A stretch of 64,000 nt of DNA from Natribaculum luteum. Its GTDB lineage: Archaea; Halobacteriota; Halobacteria; Halobacteriales; Natrialbaceae. The stretch's first letter is position 1. Each line of letters opens with the position of its first letter. The stretch is from positions 3,275,199 to 3,339,198 of the forward strand of contig NZ_CP095397.1 in assembly GCF_023008545.1 (NCBI RefSeq). The letters are read 5' to 3'. Shown here one piece after another: positions 1-8,456 of this stretch. Position numbers and translations under genes: made by a program. The notes below the pieces were generated by a model. The model had not been told where the DNA came from. It searched no databases and saw nothing but the letters and a program-made list of their open reading frames with translations.

Positions 1-1
1 G

Positions 2-247
2 CAGTCGGACGCGACCACGGCACCCGAGACGGACGTCGGCGTCGACGACCTCTCGCCGAGTGCAAAACTCGTCTACAAGGTCCTCGAGTACGAGGGGCCG
101 ATGACCCAGGAGGAGATCGCCGCCGAATCGCGGCTCTGTCCCCGGACCGTCAGGTACGCACTCGGAAAACTCGAGCACCACGGAACGGTGACCAGTCGCG
201 TCAACCTCGAGGACGCACGACAGTCGATCTACCGACTCGTCGACTGA
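2..247 (+). CDS. Partial winged-helix (MarR-like) HTH protein, C-terminal end
   Basis: The reading frame is open from the window edge to a TGA at 245-247, so the 5' end is missing. The visible 81 residues contain a winged helix-turn-helix: SPSAKLVYKVLEYEGPMTQ is followed by the recognition-helix stretch CPRTVRYALGKLEHHG. The same domain forms the N-terminus of the HTH-rhodanese fusion at 32938-34032 (SSKFIYKTLDRSGPMT), so both belong to one haloarchaeal HTH family. It is probably a DNA-binding regulator; the target is unknown. The stop codon touches a palindromic repeat (247-326). Confidence 0.8.
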   Translation, partial: QSDATTAPETDVGVDDLSPSAKLVYKVLEYEGPMTQEEIAAESRLCPRTVRYALGKLEHHGTVTSRVNLEDARQSIYRLVD

Positions 248-326
248 TACGGTCTGCTGTGGCTGTTTTCCAGGGTGACCGCCAGACGGCTCGCGGTTAC
301 TCTCGAACTGACGTACAGCGGTCCGT
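247..326. repeat. Dispersed nested palindrome, copy D
   Basis: Outer arms ATACGGTCTGCTGT (247-260) and GTACAGCGGTCCGT (313-326) are near reverse complements. They enclose an inner near-palindrome GTGACCGC / GCGGTTAC. The copy lies between two convergent genes. It shares outer-arm sequence with the copy at 32751-32831 and the nested architecture with the copies at 36851 and 39918. A role in transcript termination or a small non-autonomous mobile repeat are both possible. Confidence 0.55.
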
Positions 327-353
327 CTGCCGACCGGTGGCCACCGTCGCCGT

Positions 354-1364
354 TCACCGGACTTTCCGATACTGATCGATGAGTACGTCGAGCCCGAACG
401 CACCGGACGTGATCGTGTAGTGGGTCTCGAGGCGAGGGTTGAACTTCGCCTTGTAGCGGTTGATGCTCGGGACGCCCGCGCCGACGAGGTCGTAACGCTC
501 GAGGCCGTCGCGGAGGCCATCGCGCATGACGTGCCAGTCGAGCAAATCGTTGATCGAGAGGTCGACGTCGGCGTCGGGCTTGACGCCACCCTGCCACCGG
601 TACCGGGTCGTGTCCGACTCGACGACCAGAATGCCCCCGACGAACTCGCCGTCGACGCGGCAGGTGTACGGTCGGATCGCCCCCTCGGGAAGCGTCTCGT
701 ACATTCTGCGGGCGAACGCCGTCGACAGCTGGAACGGTCGATCCTGGTTCTCGTAGCGCGCTCGCACCTGGTCGACGATCCGTTCGACGTCGTCGCCGTC
801 ACCCTCGGCGACGACGTAGTCCGCTTCGCTCGCGTTGCGAACGTTGCTCCGGGCGTCGCTGCTGAACCGGTTTAGCAACTCCTCCTCGGACCCCTCGAGG
901 TCGACGACGTAGGTGTATCCGGGCGTGACCTCGTAGTCGTTCCAGGTGAACGGCCGCACGTCGTCGAACTCGGCGGCGACGAACTTGGTGTAGTGTGGTG
1001 ACAGCTCCGTCTCGACCCACTCGAGACAGCCCTCGACGAACTGGCGAGTGCGACGGTCGGCCTTTCGTTGCTTGAGTTTCTCGACGTTCACCATCGTGGG
1101 ACCGAGGTAGACGGACCACGAGTACGGGGCAGGCGAGAACGCCCCGACGATCGGTCCCTTCCGGTACTCGAAGATCGGGAAGAGACCGGCGACCTCCTGT
1201 CCTTTGAACCCGGCGAGCAGGTGTGGCGTCGTGCCGGTGTCTTCGGCCTGCAACTCGAGTGCGGCCGCTCGATAGAAGGGGTTCGTGTGTCGGCCTCGTT
1301 CGACGTAGCGATCCCACTCGTCCTCGTCTGCGTGGCGGTCGAGTTCGGTGACGTCGATCCCCAT
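354..1364 (-). CDS. FemAB/GNAT-like acyltransferase (CelD/BcsL type)
   Basis: The 336-aa protein has the double-GNAT layout of FemAB/CelD-type acyltransferases. The C-terminal half carries the typical stretches SSDARSNVRNASEADY, GGILVVESDTTRYRWQGG and SINRYKAKFNP, the last being the usual glycine/lysine end of the fold. Relatives add acyl or aminoacyl groups to peptidoglycan or exopolysaccharide precursors; here a sugar or glycolipid substrate is an inference. The start MGIDVTEL at 1364 is chosen because it lies one base after the stop codon of the upstream AP-superfamily gene, indicating one transcript. The open frame continues further upstream but overlaps that gene. Confidence 0.75.
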   Translation of the reverse strand: MGIDVTELDRHADEDEWDRYVERGRHTNPFYRAAALELQAEDTGTTPHLLAGFKGQEVAGLFPIFEYRKGPIVGAFSPAPYSWSVYLGPTMVNVEKLKQRKADRRTRQFVEGCLEWVETELSPHYTKFVAAEFDDVRPFTWNDYEVTPGYTYVVDLEGSEEELLNRFSSDARSNVRNASEADYVVAEGDGDDVERIVDQVRARYENQDRPFQLSTAFARRMYETLPEGAIRPYTCRVDGEFVGGILVVESDTTRYRWQGGVKPDADVDLSINDLLDWHVMRDGLRDGLERYDLVGAGVPSINRYKAKFNPRLETHYTITSGAFGLDVLIDQYRKVR

Positions 1365-1365
1365 G

Positions 1366-2985
1366 TTAGAGATAACCCAGATCCGAGAGCCGATCTTCGA
1401 CGCCGGCGTCGTCGGTCGCCGTGATCGGTTCGGGATCGTACGCGGGATACTGGCGTCTCTCGCTCGGTGCGACGATCGGGAGTTCCTCGCCGTCCATCGC
1501 CTCGTCGACCGGAACGTCGAACAGGGCACAGATCGTCGGCGCGACGTCGAAGATCGTCGCACCCGAGAGCGACGCGCTCTCGTCGACGTCCGTGCCGGCG
1601 GCGGCGACGACGCCCATGCGTTTGTGGTTCCACGGTTCGACCGGATCGCCGAACCGCTCCCCGGTCAGTTCCGCGACGATCGCGTTGTCGAACGCCGCCG
1701 GAACCGTCACCACGTCGGGCGCGCGCTCTACCTCCTGCCCCTCGAAGTATCGTTCCCGGGGCTCGACCGCGTCGAACATTGGATCGCCTTCCGGCGTCCG
1801 AACGGCCGAGAGTTCCTCGATGAGTTCCGACCGGAACGCCTCGTACTCGTCTTCGGACACCTGCCCGTTCGGCTCTCGTCCCTCGAGGTTGATGCGGACG
1901 CCGAGTTCGCTCTTCGAACGGACGTACGCCGTCGATTCGGGGAAGTCCACCTGCTCGCTGCCCGCTCGGATCACGTCGTTCGGGACGCGTCGCCCGATCG
2001 GCTCTTTCAGTCCGACGAGATCGAGCGCGCTCGCGACGCGCTGGGTCGTGATGCCGAACGCCGCCGCGACCTCGATCGCGCGCTCGAGCGCGCCGGGTTC
2101 GTGGTCGCCCGCGTCGTCGCCCTCGAGCAGGTCGTTCTGGTAGGCGCGCGACCAGGTCGGCATTCCCTCGCCGCCGCTCTGTGCGGCGAGGTAGCCCCGA
2201 TCCCGGAGGAACTCGTTGACCCGGAACTCCCGTCCTCGGACCTTGCCCATCCCGTGATCACTCACCACGAGGAGGTTCTCGGGATCGAACGCCTCGATCG
2301 TCGCCGCGACCTCGCGGTCGACCGCGCGGTAGACCGCCTCGATGGCCTTCTTGTCACCCGGCCGCTCGTGGAAGACCGAATCCGTCAGCTGGAACTGGAC
2401 GAACCCGAACTCGGGTGCGAATCGCTCGAGCAGGTACCGGAACGCCTTCCCCCGGAGTTCGATCGTCCGCTCGTAACCCTCGATCGACCGATACGGCTCC
2501 GGCCCGGCCTGGGGATAGACCCGGTAGCCGCCGCAGTTCGCCTCGATCTCCTCGAGGATTCCCTCGGGATGACAGTCCGGGTCCTCCGGCGCGGTCAGCC
2601 CTGGAATCAACGCGCCGTCGAACTCCCGCGGCGGGTGCGTGACCGGCACGTTCACGACGACGCTCGAGAGTCCGTGATCGCTCAACAGTTCCCAGATGGC
2701 CCGTTCCCGGACGTGCGTCGAGTTCACCACGTCCCAGTCGTAGCCGTCGAACGAGAGGAAGTCGAAGACGCCGTGTTTGCCGGGGTTCTTCCCGGTGTAC
2801 AGCGACGGCCAGGCGCTCGCCGTCCACGGCGGGATCTGTGACTCCAGTGGCCCGCTCGCGCCGATATCGAACAGCCGGCGCAACGTTGGCGTCTCGCCGG
2901 ACTCGAACAGCGGCTCGAGAATCGGAAGACAACCAGCGTCGAGACCGACGACGAGGAGCTGTAAGTCGTCGTCCGAACAGTTCAT
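1366..2985 (-). CDS. Alkaline-phosphatase superfamily phosphodiesterase/phosphotransferase (AP-1)
   Basis: The 539-aa protein has the type I phosphodiesterase/nucleotide pyrophosphatase fold. The N-terminal metal Asp lies in LLVVGLDAGCLP, the candidate Thr/Ser nucleophile region is PPWTASAWPSLYTGKNPG, and the metal site LLVVSDHGMGK lies near residue 240. No signal peptide or membrane segment is evident. Two close paralogues lie at 26702-28306 and 42257-43882. Family members hydrolyse or transfer phosphoryl or sulfuryl groups; its pairing with a FemAB-like acyltransferase and repeated association with glycan genes suggest a role in surface-glycan or lipid-linked sugar metabolism. The element GCATAACAAAG lies 25 bases before the start, as expected for a leaderless promoter. 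Confidence 0.85.
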   Translation of the reverse strand: MNCSDDDLQLLVVGLDAGCLPILEPLFESGETPTLRRLFDIGASGPLESQIPPWTASAWPSLYTGKNPGKHGVFDFLSFDGYDWDVVNSTHVRERAIWELLSDHGLSSVVVNVPVTHPPREFDGALIPGLTAPEDPDCHPEGILEEIEANCGGYRVYPQAGPEPYRSIEGYERTIELRGKAFRYLLERFAPEFGFVQFQLTDSVFHERPGDKKAIEAVYRAVDREVAATIEAFDPENLLVVSDHGMGKVRGREFRVNEFLRDRGYLAAQSGGEGMPTWSRAYQNDLLEGDDAGDHEPGALERAIEVAAAFGITTQRVASALDLVGLKEPIGRRVPNDVIRAGSEQVDFPESTAYVRSKSELGVRINLEGREPNGQVSEDEYEAFRSELIEELSAVRTPEGDPMFDAVEPRERYFEGQEVERAPDVVTVPAAFDNAIVAELTGERFGDPVEPWNHKRMGVVAAAGTDVDESASLSGATIFDVAPTICALFDVPVDEAMDGEELPIVAPSERRQYPAYDPEPITATDDAGVEDRLSDLGYL

Positions 2986-3010
2986 GAACGTGGAATCGGT
3001 CGTTCCAGGC

Positions 3011-3018
3011 TTTGTTAT
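3011..3018 (-). promoter_or_regulatory. ATAACAAA element before AP-1
   Basis: On the minus strand the sequence reads GCATAACAAAGCC, 25 bases before the ATG at 2985. This is the TATA-box position for a leaderless transcript. The same core recurs before many glycan-related genes in the window. Confidence 0.6.
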
Positions 3019-3184
3019 GCGAGGTCTGTCTGCCTGTAGCCAACAGTTTCATCGCGGTGGTGCCGACCGTCCGACACGGCGACGGCTGTCGGCGATCGTC
3101 GCCACTGGCTGTAAGCCACACCTGCCACAGCCGGCGAGGGTATCTCGCGTGCGATTGGCGTGTGGACCGTGTCGTCAGACAGTA

Positions 3185-3745
3185 TCAGTCGTCTTCGCCG
3201 AGCTGTTCTTCCCACTCGCCGGTGGTCTGTTCGCACTCACCGACGAGTTCAGCCGGATTGCCGATCGCGGTGCAGTGGGGTGGAACCGACTCGAGGACGA
3301 CGGAACCTGCGCCAACTTTCGCCTCCTTCCCGATCGTGATCGGGCCGAGGACCGTCGCGCCGGCTCCGATCGTCGCACCGTCCTCGACCGTCGGGTGGCG
3401 TTTCTCGCGTTTCATCGTGTCGCCACCGAGGGTCACGCCGTGGTACATCATCACGTCGTCGCCGATCTCGGCGGTCTCGCCGATGACGACGCCGTTGCCG
3501 TGGTCGACGAAGAACCGGCGGCCGATCTCCGCGCCAGGGTGGATCTCGATCCCCGTGAGAAACCGCGAGAGGTGCGAGAGCACGCGGGCGACGATGTAGT
3601 GACCGCTGTGCCAGACGGCGTGGGCGATCCGGTGGAACCAGATCGCGTGCAGTCCCGGGTAACACAGGACGACCTCGAGCGGATGCCGTGCGGCGGGATC
3701 GTTCTTCATCGCGGTCCTGACGTCCTCTCTGAGCCGGTTCAACAT
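3185..3745 (-). CDS. cysE: Serine O-acetyltransferase
   Basis: This 186-aa enzyme transfers acetyl from acetyl-CoA to L-serine, the first step of cysteine synthesis in the cytoplasm. An N-terminal helical part ([20 protein letters not shown]) precedes the left-handed beta-helix hexapeptide region, including [31 protein letters not shown] and [22 protein letters not shown]. The His residues in VDHGNG and YHGVTLGG match the catalytic and substrate-binding positions of CysE. The length is that of the short archaeal/Gram-positive (EpsC-like) form. The start MLNRL at 3745 fits the family; the open frame extends upstream without family sequence. Confidence 0.93.
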   Translation of the reverse strand: MLNRLREDVRTAMKNDPAARHPLEVVLCYPGLHAIWFHRIAHAVWHSGHYIVARVLSHLSRFLTGIEIHPGAEIGRRFFVDHGNGVVIGETAEIGDDVMMYHGVTLGGDTMKREKRHPTVEDGATIGAGATVLGPITIGKEAKVGAGSVVLESVPPHCTAIGNPAELVGECEQTTGEWEEQLGEDD

Positions 3746-3842
3746 TCTCGTACCGACGGTATGGGTTCCGTTACCAAGAAGGTGGCGCAGCGTTCGAACG
3801 GCCGGCCGAACCACCCCGCTCGTGGCGGCTGCTCGCCCGCTA

Positions 3843-5546
3843 TCAGGCTCGCTCGTCGTCGATCGCCAGCGCCGACAGCACGTCGTCGCCAACCGCGTAC
3901 GTCCGCTCGTCGGGGCGATCCAGGATCGCCTCGGTCCGGAGTTCCGAGAGCAGACTCTGGACGGCGACTGCGGACCGATCGACGCGAGCGGCGACCGCGT
4001 CCGTCCGCAACGGCCCCTCGCGTACCAGCACGGCGATCACCTCCCGTGCGGTCGCCTCCGAACAGCGCGAATCCGCCGCCGCCCGTTCGACGGACTCGCG
4101 AACCCCCGGCATCTCGAGTAACTCCTCGAGCGACTGCTGCTCGTCGGCGACGACCAGCTCGCCCTCCTTGCCGTCCGCTGCCGAGCCGTCGTCGACGGGC
4201 GTGTAGCCGAACTCGAGTTCGTCGCCGCCGGCCTGCAGGATCTCGGTCGACTCCGCGTTCGCTCCGCGCTCTCCAGGCTCGCTCTCGGGTTCACGGAACG
4301 ACTGTCGGAGCCACTCGAGTTCGCCCTCGAGCGTCTCGATTCGCTCCTCGCGGTCGGCGAGTTCGGATTCGAGGTCGGCGAGTTGACGCTCGAGATCGGC
4401 GATCTCGTCGTCGCGCTCGTCCAGTTTCGCCCGGAGTTCGTCCCGTTCGTCCTCGAGGGAGACGACCTCGTCGTGGAGCCGTCGCAGTTCCTCGTTCGAG
4501 CCCGGCAGTTGCGACTGGACCGTCTCCGGTTCACTGAGCGCTTCGGCCATCTGTCTGGCCGCGTCGGAGACGTCCCGGGCCGAGGCGAGTTCGTCTTTCA
4601 GGTCCTCGATACGCGAGTCGCGTTTCTCGAGTTCGGCCTCGAGTTGCTCGATCTGGCTTTCTTCTCGCTGTTTTCGTTCACTGATCTCCTGGAGGTCGCC
4701 GACGAGGGCGTCCGAGACGGACTTGAGTTCGGGCCGCTCGAAGTCGTCGAGACCGGGCGTCGCGCCGGCGTCGAAGGTGCGTTTGCGACGGAACTGGACC
4801 TTGCGGACGCCGACGTCGGTCCAGTCGGTCTGGACGTACGCCTGTCCGTCGTCGAGTTCGGAGACCCGTTCTGCGTACTCGGAGTCGATGATCCGGCCGA
4901 CGACCTTCGTGTCGTTGTCCCAGGTCAGCCGGTGCCAGACGAGCCAGTTCGCCTGCGTGATGAAATCTTTCTTGACGTCGGCGGGCCGCTGGCTGATCCC
5001 GAGGATGCCGAGGCCGTGTTTGCGCCCGCGCTTGCTGATCTTGATCAGCATCTTCCCCGTCTCGCCGACGCCGCCGCCCTCGGGAATGTACTCGTGGACC
5101 TCCTCGACGACGAGCAGGAAGGGCTTTTTGAGCTTCTTTTCCTTGACGAACAGCTGTCGCGCCGTCTCGCGCAGCAGTTCGTCCGCGACGTCCTCGTCGA
5201 GGTAGCCCGAGACGTCGAGGATCACGGGGACGTTCTCCTCGAGGGCGATCGAGGCCATCTGCTCTGCGTGTTCGGGCCCGATCTGGATGTCACACTCCTC
5301 GTCGGCCCCCGCGTGGAGCATCTCGTACTCCTCTTTTAACCCGTAGTACTCGCCGTCGGTGTCGACGACGAGCAGGGGGTAGCCGGCCTCGAGGAGTTCC
5401 TCGGCGACGACGGACGCAGTGTTCGACTTTCCGCTCCCACTCTTGCCGGTCGCGAAGCCGCGTCCGGTGAGAATCTCGATGACTGGCAGCGTCACGTCGT
5501 GGCCGTCTTCCGTCTCGCCGACGACGATCTCGCGTTGCTCGCTCAC
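3843..5546 (-). CDS. HerA-like (DUF87) ATPase with coiled coil and C-terminal winged helix
   Basis: The 567-aa protein starts with a FtsK/HerA-type ATPase core: Walker [11 protein letters not shown] (residues about 34-43), Walker [12 protein letters not shown] (about 142-152), and the conserved segment [20 protein letters not shown] long charged coiled coil follows (about residues 285-410, [18 protein letters not shown] and similar). The last about 90 residues form a HTH-like module ([19 protein letters not shown]...[16 protein letters not shown]). HerA proteins pump or translocate DNA, often with NurA; no nurA is adjacent, so the partner is unknown. The added coiled coil and wHTH suggest a DNA-tethered motor rather than canonical HerA. 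Confidence 0.85.
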   Translation of the reverse strand: MSEQREIVVGETEDGHDVTLPVIEILTGRGFATGKSGSGKSNTASVVAEELLEAGYPLLVVDTDGEYYGLKEEYEMLHAGADEECDIQIGPEHAEQMASIALEENVPVILDVSGYLDEDVADELLRETARQLFVKEKKLKKPFLLVVEEVHEYIPEGGGVGETGKMLIKISKRGRKHGLGILGISQRPADVKKDFITQANWLVWHRLTWDNDTKVVGRIIDSEYAERVSELDDGQAYVQTDWTDVGVRKVQFRRKRTFDAGATPGLDDFERPELKSVSDALVGDLQEISERKQREESQIEQLEAELEKRDSRIEDLKDELASARDVSDAARQMAEALSEPETVQSQLPGSNEELRRLHDEVVSLEDERDELRAKLDERDDEIADLERQLADLESELADREERIETLEGELEWLRQSFREPESEPGERGANAESTEILQAGGDELEFGYTPVDDGSAADGKEGELVVADEQQSLEELLEMPGVRESVERAAADSRCSEATAREVIAVLVREGPLRTDAVAARVDRSAVAVQSLLSELRTEAILDRPDERTYAVGDDVLSALAIDDERA

Positions 5547-5675
5547 GGATCGTTCACCCGGTTCGACTCGTCCGCTCGCGATACGATCATCCTATCTGGT
5601 ACTTTCGGCAGGAGAACTTGAATATTGGCGTCGACGCGGCGGGTGGCGTTCGTCGGTCGCTGCTCGAGGAATGGG

Positions 5676-6059
5676 TCAGTCACAGCAGTCGGCGACCGTG
5701 ACGCAGGCGTCCTCGCGCACTCCCCGGCACGGACTCGCCTCGTCGCGCTCGCAGTCTCGCACGTCGACGAGGTCTTCCAGTTCCGAGAGCAGCCGCGTGA
5801 CCTCCTGCCCGCTGTCGGTCAGCCGGTAGGTCGTCGTCGGCGGCGTCGTCGCCTCGACGGACCGGTCGACGAGTCCGTGACACTCGAGTTCTTTCAACCG
5901 GCGGGAGAGCACTGCGGCGGTCAGGCCGTCGAGTTCCCGTTGCATCTCGTTGAACCCGTAGCTGCCGCCGCGTAGCAGTCTGAGGACGTGAAACGACCAC
6001 TTCGAACCCAGAAGTTCCCGGAGCGAGTGCCACGTCGCCTGCCAGTCGGTGTCGCTCAT
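5676..6059 (-). CDS. HxlR-family winged-helix regulator with Cys-rich tail
   Basis: The 127-aa protein carries a HxlR winged helix: WHSLRELLGSKWSFHVLRLL, then FNEMQRELDGLTAAVLSRRL and TYRLTDSGQEVTRLLSEL. The last about 30 residues contain five cysteines (VRDC, SPCRG, DACV, ADCC), which the core family does not need. The start MSDTDW at 6059 is preferred over a GTG at 6131, because a TATA-like TTCTTATACG lies only a few bases before 6131. It is divergent from the cysteine-rich DUF2703 protein at 6188, so it probably senses a thiol-reactive metal, metalloid or redox signal and controls that neighbour. Confidence 0.85.
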   Translation of the reverse strand: MSDTDWQATWHSLRELLGSKWSFHVLRLLRGGSYGFNEMQRELDGLTAAVLSRRLKELECHGLVDRSVEATTPPTTTYRLTDSGQEVTRLLSELEDLVDVRDCERDEASPCRGVREDACVTVADCCD

Positions 6060-6187
6060 CTCGTGGCCGCCTACGCCCGGTGCCTGTGAAACGCTGTCGG
6101 TAGACGACGGTACTTTCAGCGCCGAAACCACCTTCGTATAAGAATACTGCTACGTACAAGTGTGCCCGTGGCGTAGCTAACGGTACG

Positions 6188-6757
6188 ATGTCAGCACTAT
6201 CGGTCTCGGATCCGAACGTCACCGTCGAAGCGCTGTCGGCCGACGAGTACGCGAAGCGTACCCTCACGGTCGACTTCCTCTATCTCGACCGCGAGGTCTG
6301 TTCGCGCTGTCGGGGGACCGAGGCGGCACTCGGGGACGCGCTCGAGCGCGTCGCGCCCCTTCTGGCCGACCTCGGCGTCGACGTCGCCGTCCGAACGGTC
6401 CACGTCCAGAGCGCGGCGGACGCCCGGCGGGTCGGACTCGAGGTGTCGCCGACGATCCGCGTCGACGGGCGCGACCTGCAACCGGCCTATCGCGAGAGCA
6501 CCTGCGAGTCGTGCGGCGATCTCTGTGACTGCGAGGGCGGTGTCGACTGTCGGATATGGACGTACGACGGCCGAGAGCACACGACGCCGCCGGTCGAACT
6601 GCTGCTCGAGGGGCTCCTCCGTGCTGCCGTCGGCACTGCGACGACGCAGTCGGAGCAGTCCGAGGCTGACGACCGACTCCCGGAGAACCTCGAGCGGTTC
6701 TTCGCGGAGACGTCGCCCGACTCGGCGGACGAAACCGACTGCGGGTGTGGGTGCTAG
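6188..6757 (+). CDS. DUF2703-type thioredoxin-like cysteine-rich protein
   Basis: The 189-aa protein has a thioredoxin-like start (TLTVDFLYLDREVCSRCRGT) with a CxxC at residues 38-41. A second cluster CESCGDLCDCEGG follows mid-protein, and the C-terminus ends CGCGC. The stretch VGLEVSPTIRVDGRDL resembles the cis-Pro segment of thioredoxin-like folds. This matches DUF2703 proteins, which are often found near metal- or metalloid-response genes. The divergent HxlR regulator with its own Cys tail suggests a shared thiol or metal stress module. The promoter lies in the 128-bp gap; AAGAATACTG at about 6141-6150 is AT-rich. Confidence 0.75.
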   Translation: MSALSVSDPNVTVEALSADEYAKRTLTVDFLYLDREVCSRCRGTEAALGDALERVAPLLADLGVDVAVRTVHVQSAADARRVGLEVSPTIRVDGRDLQPAYRESTCESCGDLCDCEGGVDCRIWTYDGREHTTPPVELLLEGLLRAAVGTATTQSEQSEADDRLPENLERFFAETSPDSADETDCGCGC

Positions 6758-7232
6758 CGAAGCCGGTTCCGGGTTCGAGATGCCGCCGGTCCGTGTCGCT
6801 CTATCGCACACGTGGGAAACGATTATGTTATTTCGACCGAATGACGTGAACGACAGGTCGCGACACGACGCGACCGCATCCGACCCATGACCACGACCAC
6901 GCTCGATCCGACTCCATCTCCGTCGTTCGCACGCGCCGGGACGGGAGTCTCCAAACCGGACAATCGGTCCGGGAGTTCGATCGAGCGTGGACGGGTCTCG
7001 AGTCGGTATCCGTCGCCGACTCACGTCGGCACGTCCGTCCGCGCCGCATAGGTCCCTTCTCTCGGCCGGACGGACTCTCTCGCCGTTTCACGTTCCGTAG
7101 CCCGTGGACGGCTCTGTCGTTCGTCTCGGCGGGGAAGCGATCGTCCGGCGCGGGGGGTTCCCCCGTGGTGTGACTGGCCACCGACGCGCGGGTACGTCCC
7201 GCCCCTCGAGTTCGACTCTCGGCGGGGGACTC
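6758..7232. other. Intergenic region with a possible 54-codon ORF
   Basis: No convincing gene was seen. A plus-strand ORF from ATG 6887 to TAG 7049-7051 (54 codons, MTTTTLDPTPSPSFARAG...) follows the AT-rich patch GATTATGTTATTTC (about 6821-6834). The translated peptide has no recognisable domain and is less acidic than its neighbours, so I do not call it a gene. Long minus-strand open frames here look like high-GC artefacts. Confidence 0.35.
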
Positions 7233-7559
7233 ATGGCACAGCACATACGAACCGTCGAGGCGACGCTCGCCGTGCGCGTTCCCGTGAACGCTGCAGGCAG
7301 CCTCGCCGACGGCGCGACGCGCATCGTCGAACGAGTAGACGCGGTCGACCGGGTCGAGGAGCTGACCGTCTGCGGTCTGACGCCGGGTCTGAACGACACG
7401 GTCGTCGACCTCGAGGTTCGCCTCACGCTGGCTCGCGAGCGAGAGACGGCGACGGCCGCAGATCGAGCGCTCGCCGCCGGCGTCGGCGTTCGAGACGTCG
7501 AGGACGTGGAGGCGGTCGAGCCCGATGCCCCGCCTGCACGCGAAAGCGCGACCGCGTGA
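7233..7559 (+). CDS. Small conserved-type protein of unknown function
   Basis: The 108-aa protein starts at MAQHIRTVEATLAVRV, behind the purine-rich GGCGGGGGAC (7221-7230). It is acidic with alternating valines and alanines (RIVERVDAVDRVEEL, VVDLEVRLTLARERE), typical of a folded haloarchaeal alpha/beta protein. I do not recognise a family. It ends 40 bases before a UspA gene on the same strand, so the two may be cotranscribed. The frame is open upstream to 7104, but that part is Arg/Gly/Ser-rich and not protein-like. Confidence 0.6.
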   Translation: MAQHIRTVEATLAVRVPVNAAGSLADGATRIVERVDAVDRVEELTVCGLTPGLNDTVVDLEVRLTLARERETATAADRALAAGVGVRDVEDVEAVEPDAPPARESATA

Positions 7560-7599
7560 CCGTCTCGTTTCAAGACGGTGGCAGCCGTACCGGCCGACC

Positions 7600-8418
7600 A
7601 TGTACGAAGACGTTCTGGTCGCCACCGACGGCAGCGACGTCGCAACGACTGCAGCGACACAGGGTATCGCAATCGCGGACGCCGTCGGCGCGACCGTTCA
7701 CGTCGTCTCGGTCGTCGCCACTCGAAGCGACACGGACCGAAGTCGTCACGAGGCGTTCGTCGAATCGGTCGCGAGCGACGCCGCCGACGCCGGCTGCCCC
7801 GTCGAATCGGTCGTCCGGGAAGGCCGACCGGCGCGAGAGATCCTCGCCTACGCCGACGAGGAGGACGTCGACCTGCTCGCCATGGGGACCCACGGCCGAA
7901 CGGGCATCCGACAGACCCTGCTCGGCAGCGTCGCACTCGAGGTGATCCGCCAGGCACGTCTGCCGGTGCTCACGGTCAGTGCGGACGCGAGCGACGTGCC
8001 CCGGGAGATCGACGACGTGCTCGTCGCGACCGACGGCTGGTCGGGGTCGGCCGCGGCGACCGGACAGGCACTCGCGCTCGCCGACACGTTCGACGCCCGG
8101 TTGCACGCCCTCTACGCGGTCGACGTGAGTCCAGCGCTGGACGGCGTCCTCGAGTCGTTCGAAGAACACGGCAAGCAGACGACGATGGACGTGGTCGATC
8201 GCGCCAGAGAGCGCGGGATCGAGGCCACGCGGACGGTCGAACGGGGCGAACCCCACGAGACGATCCTCGCCTACGCCGACGAGGAGGACGTCGACCTGCT
8301 CGTCATTGGCACCGAGAGCAAGTCCACCATAGAGCGGCTGGTGATCGGAAGCGTCTCCCAGCGCGTCGTTCCGAACGCCACGACGCCCGTGTTGACTGTC
8401 CGGACGCTCGAGGAGTAG
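7600..8418 (+). CDS. Tandem universal stress protein (two UspA domains)
   Basis: The 272-aa protein has two UspA domains, each starting with the family signature: MYEDVLVATDGSDVATTAAT and then EIDDVLVATDGWSGSAAATG near residue 140. Each ends in an ATP-binding loop: GTHGRTGIRQTLLGSVALEV (canonical G-2x-G-9x-G-S) and GTESKSTIERLVIGSVSQRV, where the second loop lacks one Gly. It is a soluble cytoplasmic stress protein that probably binds ATP through domain 1. The phrase AYADEEDVDLL occurs identically in both domains, pointing to duplication. The start MYEDVL at 7600 matches the family. Confidence 0.93.
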   Translation: MYEDVLVATDGSDVATTAATQGIAIADAVGATVHVVSVVATRSDTDRSRHEAFVESVASDAADAGCPVESVVREGRPAREILAYADEEDVDLLAMGTHGRTGIRQTLLGSVALEVIRQARLPVLTVSADASDVPREIDDVLVATDGWSGSAAATGQALALADTFDARLHALYAVDVSPALDGVLESFEEHGKQTTMDVVDRARERGIEATRTVERGEPHETILAYADEEDVDLLVIGTESKSTIERLVIGSVSQRVVPNATTPVLTVRTLEE

Positions 8419-8456
8419 CCGGCTGCTGCCGTCGCGCAGTATCGAGACCGACGCCG

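Noticed and set aside
6060..6131. Longer N-terminus (GTG 6131) for the HxlR regulator
   Set aside because: A TATA-like TTCTTATACG lies within a few bases of it, so the transcript should begin downstream; MSDTDW fits the family.
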